A DNA stretch of 64,000 bases from Spirulinaceae cyanobacterium SM2_1_0 (GTDB lineage Bacteria; Cyanobacteriota; Cyanobacteriia; Cyanobacteriales; Spirulinaceae). The translations under genes were made by a program, and so were the position numbers. The stretch spans positions 1 through 64,000 of the forward strand of contig JAAUTY010000001.1 of the NCBI GenBank assembly GCA_012031265.1. Reading direction: 5' to 3'. Under the pieces are notes generated by a model. The model was given only the letters and a program-made list of their open reading frames with translations, did not search any database and was not told the origin of the DNA. Shown one piece after another: positions 58,805 through 64,000 of the stretch. The first letter of the stretch is position 1, and every line of letters begins with the position of its first letter.

Positions 58805-58877
58805 TTTAGCAATGGGTTGCTCAGAGATTGGTGCTGAAGGAGTGAGACTTGTTTTGAGTTTTGGGTTTTGAGTTTTG

Positions 58878-58978
58878 ACGTGAGTTCGACAAAAATCCTC
58901 GTTTCGGGTCTCTCAACGAAAGAATCAGACTTTCAGCCCACGAAAGAATCAAGGTTTCTGGCTCCGTCGAACTCACGT
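58878..58978. mobile_element. 101-bp element with perfect 13-bp inverted ends
   Basis: ACGTGAGTTCGAC (58878-58890) and GTCGAACTCACGT (58966-58978) are perfect inverted repeats enclosing a 75-bp interior with a short direct repeat (CGAAAGAATCA occurs twice). It is inserted in a tract of TTTTGAG-type repeats: the flanks read GAGTTTTG and TTGAGTTTTGAG. The same 13-bp end occurs at 27932-27944, next to other IS debris. No coding capacity, so it is a MITE-like nonautonomous element. Confidence 0.75.
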
Positions 58979-59041
58979 TTGAGTTTTGAGTAAGCTCTGC
59001 CACCCAAAATTCAAAACTAAGAGCTTAAAACTCATCCATTC

Positions 59042-59641
59042 CTAAGGCGACTCGGCGAGCGATCGCCCATAGCGCGGCTTGCAGGGATTGCCCCAGGCGA
59101 CTTGCTGCGCCGGGATGTCGCGGTAGACGCTGCTGCGTGCCCCGATGACCGCATTCGCACCAATCGTCACCCCCGGCCCTACAAAACAGTCGGTAGCGAC
59201 CCAAGCGCCATTGCCGATGTGGATCGGGGCGGTGATCAGGCTAAAAGCCGGATCATCGATTTTGTGGCTGCCTGTACAGAGATAGGTCTTCTGCGACACA
59301 ACGCAATCGCGGCCAACGCAAATCTCCGCCAAGCTGTAGAAAACGACATCATCACCAATCCAGCTCTGGTCACCGATCGTCACTTTCCAGGGGTAAGTGA
59401 AGCGGGCGGTGGGACGAATCAAAACATTCTTGCCAATCCGCGCCCCGAACTGTCGCAGCAACCCCACGCGAAAACTGCTGAAGTTGTGGAGTGAAAGGGG
59501 AAAGGCGATCGCCTGCACCAGCCACCAGAGCAGCACATACCAGCCCGGCCGCCCCCGCTGGAAGCCAGACTGGTCGTAGCGGCTGAGATCGACCAGCGGC
59601 AGTGCATTCGTATCGGGAGTGCCAGACGGTTCGAGCGTCAC
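59042..59641 (-). CDS. hpsU: HpsU-like acetyltransferase of polysaccharide synthesis
   Basis: A 199-residue left-handed beta-helix (hexapeptide repeat) acyltransferase, WcaF/HpsU-like. Repeats run through FGARIGKNVLIRPTARF, VTIGDQSWIGDDVVFYSLAE and IHIGNGAWVATDCFVGPGVT; the catalytic His lies in CTGSHKIDD. It would O-acetylate a sugar of the exported polysaccharide using acetyl-CoA. The start codon overlaps the stop of the upstream glycosyltransferase by four bases, showing coupled translation. Symbol assigned by resemblance and context. Confidence 0.78.
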   Translation of the reverse strand: MTLEPSGTPDTNALPLVDLSRYDQSGFQRGRPGWYVLLWWLVQAIAFPLSLHNFSSFRVGLLRQFGARIGKNVLIRPTARFTYPWKVTIGDQSWIGDDVVFYSLAEICVGRDCVVSQKTYLCTGSHKIDDPAFSLITAPIHIGNGAWVATDCFVGPGVTIGANAVIGARSSVYRDIPAQQVAWGNPCKPRYGRSLAESP

Positions 59642-60600
59642 GAGCCAGTCGAAACCTGGGATTCAGTGGGCTGAGGAGCCGCCGGGGTGGCTTGGGCCGT
59701 TTGCTGAGCTTCGACGTTCAAGTGACCGCCAAACTGACGCAATTCATAGAGCTTGACACCAATTTGGTACTCGTATTGGCTGAGCAGGCGACCATAGATA
59801 TAGCCTGCCTGACCATCGAGAAAACCAAGACGGAGAATGTAGAACAACACAAAGCGCAGCAAAGGCTTAAACGGCAAACGCACCCAAATTTTCTTCAAAA
59901 AGCGCTTGCGCTGCACCGCATCGCCAAATAGATTCGCCTCGATTGTATTGCCACTGCCGCGACCGGTGAGGATGTTGTAGTAGACGCGGGCTTCCCAATT
60001 CGAGTAGCGATTGTGGCGCGCGAGCCATTGATAGATGTCGCGGAAGTCGATGTGCAACATATCTTCTTTGAGATAGCCAATCTCGCCCTCGAGAATGACG
60101 TGCTCATGCACCTCGTTATCACCTGTGTTGCGAATTTCTTCAGTCCCCAGGTTTTCGTAGCGACCTTTGGCGTGTTTAAACAGGCGGAGATTCCAGTCGG
60201 GGTATTTACCGCCGTGGCGAATCCATTTGCCGAGGAAAAAGACGCGCCGATTGAGAAAATAGCCGTTGTATTGGGGGTCGTGGATGCGCTGGGCAATTTC
60301 GTCCCAAAGTTCGGGAGTAATGCGTTCGTCGCAATCGACAATCAGCACCCAGTCGTTGCGAAAAGGAAGAGTATCCAACGACCAGTTCTTTTTCTTAGGC
60401 CAGCGGCCGTTGAAATGAAATTGGAATACCTTCGCACCGTAGCGCTCGCAGATGGCTTGCGAGTCATCCTCGCTCTGAGAATCCACCACAAACACCTCGT
60501 CGGCCCGGGCAACGCTTTCGAGGCAGGCGGGCAGGTTCAGTTCTTCATTCTTAGCGGGAATGAGCACTGAAACGGGAATTTTCTCTGGCGTAGAAGTCAT
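59638..60600 (-). CDS. Family 2 glycosyltransferase (WaaE/KdtX-like)
   Basis: A 320-residue GT2 enzyme: VSVLIPAKNEELNLPACLES, VVDSQSEDDSQAICERYGAK, WVLIVDCDERITPELWDEI (metal-binding DxD-type region), then LNRRVFFLGKWIRHGGKYPD and DWNLRLFKHAKGRYE. This motif set is that of lipopolysaccharide-core-like (WaaE/KdtX) transferases, often part of cyanobacterial exopolysaccharide loci. It is followed directly by the HpsU-like acetyltransferase and preceded by another GT2 on the same strand 53 bases upstream. Confidence 0.88.
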   Translation of the reverse strand: MTSTPEKIPVSVLIPAKNEELNLPACLESVARADEVFVVDSQSEDDSQAICERYGAKVFQFHFNGRWPKKKNWSLDTLPFRNDWVLIVDCDERITPELWDEIAQRIHDPQYNGYFLNRRVFFLGKWIRHGGKYPDWNLRLFKHAKGRYENLGTEEIRNTGDNEVHEHVILEGEIGYLKEDMLHIDFRDIYQWLARHNRYSNWEARVYYNILTGRGSGNTIEANLFGDAVQRKRFLKKIWVRLPFKPLLRFVLFYILRLGFLDGQAGYIYGRLLSQYEYQIGVKLYELRQFGGHLNVEAQQTAQATPAAPQPTESQVSTGS

Positions 60601-60653
60601 GCGCTTTGCGGCTGTCGGTTGGTAGGGAGGGCAGTTAGCAACGGTGCGGATGC

Positions 60654-61595
60654 TCAGGAATGCGGTTTGGTGGGCGAGAGAATCACCATCAAGACAGCTC
60701 TAAGATAACCAATCTGACCGTAAGCATAAACCAAATTATCGAAGCGAGTCGCAGGATCGTGGAGATTCTTTAAAGATTTGTAGAGTCCACGGGCGATGCG
60801 TTCGCCGCCACGCCCAAACTGTCGCCAGCCCGCGCGACCCGCCAACTGCTCGCGGTAGCACTCGCTGACCCCCTGCCACCAGCCCCGCTTGAGAAACCAG
60901 CTTTTGGCCAGACGTTCCGGGGCGACATTATGAGCCACGAGGGCAGCGGGGAGATAGGCAACTTGCCAGCCGCGTTTGAGTGCCATTTCGGTCACGAGCA
61001 GTTCTTCATTGGACAACAAGTTTTTGCCGACGCGGCCGAGATTGGGGTCAAAGCCACCGATCTGTTGCCAAAACTCACGACGAATCCCGTAGTTTAGCCC
61101 GCGTGGGGTGAGGTTGGGGTTGGTAATCAGGCGGTCATGATCCCCTAAATCATAAGCGCCTAGATTGCCGGCCAGTCCTGGTGATAGCCAGGGAGGCGGC
61201 CCGGTGACGCCTGGGGGCCAGAGGAGCGTGACTTTGCCCCCGGCGATCGCCAGTTTTTCATTAGCCGCGAAACCGGCGTGCAGCGCCGTCAACCAGCCGG
61301 GTGAGGCTTCGGCATCATCATCTAGGTAGGCGAGCAGCTCACCGCGAGCTTGTTTCGCGCCCGTGTTGCGAGCGACCGAGAGGCCGGTAACGGGTTCGTA
61401 GCAATAATGCAAGCGCGGGTGGGGCTGCCGCGCCTCGACCACAGCACGGGTGCCGTCGCTGGAGGCATTATCTACAACTACGATTTCAAACTCGGGATAG
61501 TCCTGAGCGAGTAGGCTATCGATGGCTGCACCGAGGTACTGCTCGCGGTTGTGCGTGCAGATGATGGCAGAAATCGGCAGGGAGTCACCGCGCAT
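60654..61595 (-). CDS. Family 2 glycosyltransferase
   Basis: A 313-residue GT-A enzyme: ISAIICTHNREQYLGAAIDS, VDNASSDGTRAVVEA, GLSVARNTGAKQARGELLAY and LDDDAEASPGW. An acceptor-side region contains PRGLNYGIRREFWQQIGGFD and EELLVTEMALKRGWQ. First gene of a three-gene minus-strand cluster with another GT2 and an acetyltransferase, so probably polysaccharide assembly. Two adjacent MITE-like elements lie immediately upstream and could carry or disturb its promoter. Confidence 0.88.
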   Translation of the reverse strand: MRGDSLPISAIICTHNREQYLGAAIDSLLAQDYPEFEIVVVDNASSDGTRAVVEARQPHPRLHYCYEPVTGLSVARNTGAKQARGELLAYLDDDAEASPGWLTALHAGFAANEKLAIAGGKVTLLWPPGVTGPPPWLSPGLAGNLGAYDLGDHDRLITNPNLTPRGLNYGIRREFWQQIGGFDPNLGRVGKNLLSNEELLVTEMALKRGWQVAYLPAALVAHNVAPERLAKSWFLKRGWWQGVSECYREQLAGRAGWRQFGRGGERIARGLYKSLKNLHDPATRFDNLVYAYGQIGYLRAVLMVILSPTKPHS

Positions 61596-61621
61596 GGGTT
61601 TAGGGGGAGGAAGTGGGCTGG

Positions 61622-61734
61622 CTAGTAGCGCTACGCGGAAGTCAGAAGGTAGAAGTCAGAAGGTAGAAGGCTTTGGTTTTCAAGGCTTTCAGTCGCTTCA
61701 AATGGTGTCCTTAATTTCCGTCTCTGTGTACTAG
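61622..61734 (-). mobile_element. Divergent CTAG-bounded element, copy 5
   Basis: It begins CTAGTAGCGCTACGCGGAA (18 of 19 positions as in the other copies) and ends TGTGTACTAG at 61734. Next to that end, on the minus strand, CTAGTACA...GGAAAT and a CACCATT stretch resemble the CTAGTACA end of copies 1-4. The interior differs, with an AGTCAGAAGGTAGA direct repeat. Its right CTAG is shared with copy 4. Confidence 0.65.
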
Positions 61735-61827
61735 TACCGCTACGCGGAATTTTGAGTGATGAGTGCAGACAATACAGGCATCCTACGGCTCCTGAATGGG
61801 CATCTCATTTCTGCCGCCTTGTACTAG
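61731..61827 (-). mobile_element. CTAG-bounded MITE-like element, copy 4
   Basis: A 97-bp copy closest to copy 2, but lacking 14 bases of the internal CTCAAAACTCAGAA repeat. The CTAG at 61824-61827 directly abuts the TGA stop codon (61828-61830) of the minus-strand gene. The other CTAG (61731-61734) is shared with copy 5, as if one element had inserted into the end of the other. Confidence 0.85.
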
Positions 61828-62553
61828 TCAGTCATCAAAGCGGCTGCGGATCTGCACCAGGCTCTCGGCGAGTTGGACCAGCCGCTGTTCAAGCACTGAT
61901 TTGCGTTCGAGCAACTGACGGAGTTTCTGATACCGGGCGATCGCCATACTTACTCCTGGCACTTGATCCGGTGGGCAGGACTTCGACCAGACGCGGCCGT
62001 CGGCATCAAAACCGCAGAGCCGGTAGCCGGTGCGCGCTGCCAGCTCCGAGTTGTACTGCTTGGCGATGTGGGCGACGAGCTGGGGATCGGTAGATTGCGG
62101 CTGCGATTCGAGCCAGCCTTCGACAATCGGTCCTTCGAGGTAGATGCCCTGAATATCGAGCAGCACCTGCTTGAGATCTTGCTGCCAGCGGCTGGCTGTG
62201 GCGTGCATTTCAGTCAGTAAGCCGGTGACGAGGGTGGGATTGATGCTGTGGCGGTGGCGGCTGAAGCGGAGCGGCTGGCGGGGGGCGGCGATCAAGCTCG
62301 GTGGCGGGGTTTGGCGGGTAGTCCGCTGGGGGGCTAGCGACGGCGCTTGTGGCAACCGGGAGCGCGGCATCAGGCTGGACGCAACTGGTGGGGTGGGAAT
62401 GCGCGAGGCCGCAGGATATTCGCGGCTCGGCAGCACCGACTGCCGGGCTGCGACGGCAGGCCGGTTTCCCATCGCGTCTAGGTGCTGGAGGGCGATCACA
62501 ATCTGTTGCAGCTTCGATTTCACGGTGGTTTCTCGCCTTGCGGCCAAGCCCAT
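61828..62553 (-). CDS. Conserved cyanobacterial protein, unknown function
   Basis: A 241-residue protein: a short N-terminal segment (KSKLQQIVIALQHL), a Pro/Ser/Arg-rich linker (about residues 35-95), and a C-terminal globular part with LLTEMHATASRWQQDLKQVL, IVEGWLESQ, and GFDADGRVWSKSCPPDQVPG, ending in a coiled coil. It looks like a structural or regulatory protein; no enzymatic motif. A GTG nine codons after the ATG (62523) is a plausible alternative start. Its TGA stop touches MITE copy 4. Confidence 0.65.
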   Translation of the reverse strand: MGLAARRETTVKSKLQQIVIALQHLDAMGNRPAVAARQSVLPSREYPAASRIPTPPVASSLMPRSRLPQAPSLAPQRTTRQTPPPSLIAAPRQPLRFSRHRHSINPTLVTGLLTEMHATASRWQQDLKQVLLDIQGIYLEGPIVEGWLESQPQSTDPQLVAHIAKQYNSELAARTGYRLCGFDADGRVWSKSCPPDQVPGVSMAIARYQKLRQLLERKSVLEQRLVQLAESLVQIRSRFDD

Positions 62554-62631
62554 TCGCGTTTTACGACTTTATTGTAAAGGCTGATTTTGATTTGTTCACT
62601 CGGATTTAGCAACGGCTGGGCAGTCAGCCGC

Positions 62632-62832
62632 CTAGGGGCGCAGCAACACCCACTCGACGTTTTGGGTCAGGCGATCGCCATCTTGGACACCACTGGCGCG
62701 CACTGTGGGGCAACGACGACTGGGTTTACGGCTAATGGGCCGGATGACGCGATCGCCTTGTCTTAGAATGAGGAATGCTGGCTCTCGCGGCAGCGCGAGG
62801 TCAGGGAGCGGCGCAACGTTGGAGACTTCCAG
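62632..62832 (-). CDS. Short ORF upstream of cysC, possible remnant
   Basis: A 66-residue minus-strand frame reads VSNVAPLPDLALPREPAFLI, then RQGDRVIRPISRKPSRRCPT and ends LTQNVEWVLLRP. The composition looks coding, but there is no ATG, GTG or TTG: only a CTG at 62832 follows an upstream stop codon. It may be the end of a gene whose 5' part is lost or frameshifted. Unrecognised. Confidence 0.3.
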   Translation of the reverse strand: MEVSNVAPLPDLALPREPAFLILRQGDRVIRPISRKPSRRCPTVRASGVQDGDRLTQNVEWVLLRP

Positions 62833-62881
62833 CCGACCCCCGCGCGATCATTGCGACTCATTTGACTCAGTAGGATATCTC

Positions 62882-63415
62882 ATGGAGCAACGCGGCGTTA
62901 CCATCTGGTTCACTGGTCTCAGTGGAGCAGGCAAAACCACGATCAGCAAATCCCTAGCCGAGGACCTCAGAGCCGCAGGCTACAGGCTCGAAGTGCTGGA
63001 TGGCGACATTGTGCGCACGAATTTGACGAAAGGTCTCGGCTTTAGCAAAGAAGATCGCGACGAAAACATTCGCCGTATCGGCTTTGTTTCCCATCTCCTC
63101 ACTCGCAACGGTGTCATCGTCATCGTCTCCGCGATTTCTCCCTACCGCGCCGTTCGCAACGAAGTGCGTCAGCGCATCGGCGATTTTGTCGAAGTGTTTG
63201 TGAATGCGCCGCTCAGCGTTTGCGAAGATCGGGATGTCAAAGGCTTGTACAAACGGGCGCGGGCCGGTGAAATCAAACAATTTACTGGCATCGACGACCC
63301 CTACGAAGCTCCCGAAAATCCCGAAGTCGAGTGCCGCACCGATCTAGAGGAGATGGCCGACAGCAAGGCAAAAGTCATCGCCAAGCTCCAGGAACTAGGC
63401 TATCTGCCGACCTAG
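62882..63415 (+). CDS. cysC: Adenylylsulfate kinase
   Basis: Phosphorylates APS to PAPS in sulfate assimilation. The 177 residues have the P-loop FTGLSGAGKTTISKSLAEDL, the APS-binding region RLEVLDGDIVRTNLTKGLGF followed by DRDENIRRIGFVSHLLTRNG, and the lid KGLYKRARAGEIKQFTGIDD. Length and motifs are normal. The ATG at 62882 follows a TATCTC sequence without a strong ribosome site. No cysD or cysN nearby. Confidence 0.96.
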   Translation: MEQRGVTIWFTGLSGAGKTTISKSLAEDLRAAGYRLEVLDGDIVRTNLTKGLGFSKEDRDENIRRIGFVSHLLTRNGVIVIVSAISPYRAVRNEVRQRIGDFVEVFVNAPLSVCEDRDVKGLYKRARAGEIKQFTGIDDPYEAPENPEVECRTDLEEMADSKAKVIAKLQELGYLPT

Positions 63416-63531
63416 GTCGGCCGTCGTGCCCTAGCGGCTTTTGGGCTACTGTGTGAATCCCTCGATAATCCCAGCCGCAAAACGCCGCGATCGCCCCCCT
63501 GATCGCGGTCTTGAAACTGCCCTGTTGGTCA

Positions 63532-64000
63532 ATGGCACTCCTCTCAATTCCCTGGCCCGAAATTCCCGCTTGCGCTTGGCGGCGTCCGCTCGGGCGCGGT
63601 TGGGAAAAACCTGCGACAGCGCTGGCGGGTTGCCTGGATACCGGTCCCTGGCAGGGAATGCCTCTGGGCGGCTTGGGAGCGGGGTGCATCGGGCGATCGC
63701 CCGGGGCGACTTCAATCGCTGGCATCTCGACAGCCGCGAGCCGATGGCTCGCTCTTTGCCGGCTTGCCAATTTGCCGTCTTTGAACAACCGGCTAGTCGT
63801 GAGGCGCAAGCCTATGCGCTCTGTACCGCGCCGCCAGACGATGGCAGCCTGAAGCGCTGGGCCTGGTATCCCCCGGAAAAAGGAACCTACGCCGCCCTCT
63901 ACCCGCGTAGCTGGTTCCACTACCAGGATGTGTTCGCCACCGAGCTGATCTGCGAGCAGTTTTCTCCCGTCTGGGCGCAGTGCTATCAAGAATCCAGCTA
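63532..64000 (+). pseudogene. GBA2-like glucosylceramidase, partial and frameshifted
   Basis: The first frame starts at the ATG at 63532 and carries IPACAWRRPLGRGWEK and GMPLGGLGAGCIGRSP, the N-terminal signature of non-lysosomal glucosylceramidases (GBA2, GH116). The matching continuation, RGDFNRWHLDSREPMARSLP, is in another frame, with WAWYPPEKGTYAALYPRSWF further on. The shift falls at a CCCGGGG run near 63698-63704; one extra C would restore GRSPRGDF. The gene runs off the window end. Either a real frameshift or a homopolymer error; in the intact state it would cleave beta-glucosides. Confidence 0.75.

Overview
The window is a stretch of cyanobacterial chromosome. The octamer GCGATCGC (HIP1) recurs throughout, in genes and between them. 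The gene set also fits: a NifJ-type pyruvate:ferredoxin oxidoreductase, a FutA/IdiA-type iron-binding protein, a plant-type 2Fe-2S ferredoxin, a cyanobacterial hormogonium-polysaccharide (hps) locus, DUF4359 and DUF3419 proteins, and pentapeptide-repeat and multi-PAS signalling proteins. I cannot name the species.

Layout. 1-6.7 kb: transposase remnants flank a nifJ plus dihydroorotate-dehydrogenase-like pair. 6.7-12 kb: a broken CHASE4 hybrid histidine kinase, a 3'-truncated AAA+ ATPase, a small conserved protein and an intact PAS histidine kinase. 12-13.7 kb: a lipoprotein and fmt, converging on a small repeat element. 13.9-26.6 kb: the hps locus, with two tandem HpsE-like glycosyltransferases (+), another glycosyltransferase (-), two GspH/FimT-like pseudopilins, hpsC, hpsB and a 2023-residue hpsA (all -). 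26.9-28 kb: a graveyard holding an HsdM tail, an IS5-type transposase head, an antitoxin-like head and one IS end. 28-34.5 kb: a metallophosphoesterase, DUF4359, tRNA-His, a secreted protein with a possible L,D-transpeptidase-like signature, sbcD and murD. 34.5-42.4 kb: four exported peptidases in a row (S10, a frameshifted zinc metalloprotease and an M16 pair). 42.4-55 kb: a membrane protein, a class III adenylate cyclase, ferredoxin, DUF3419, dacB and a 1368-residue seven-PAS histidine kinase. 55-64 kb: ruvA, futA with a TonB-like protein and a pentapeptide lipoprotein, a second polysaccharide cluster (HpsU-like acetyltransferase plus two glycosyltransferases), cysC and the start of a GBA2-like glucosylceramidase carrying a frameshift.

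How it fits together. The hps genes and the 59-61.6 kb cluster would together make and export a surface polysaccharide through a pilus-like machine. futA and the downstream TonB-like gene suggest iron uptake. Four large sensor or cyclase genes point to rich signalling.

The most unusual signal is a family of small elements (97-113 bp, at least five copies) bounded by CTAG, with imperfect 19-bp terminal inverted repeats. Two copies 42 kb apart are identical over 111 bp. Three copies sit so that their terminal CTAG supplies the TAG stop codon of the adjacent gene, and a fourth abuts a TGA stop. A second small element with perfect 13-bp inverted ends lies at 58.9 kb and shares those ends with an IS remnant at 27.9 kb. 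Several genes carry single-base frameshifts in homopolymer runs, so some pseudogene calls may instead be sequencing errors.
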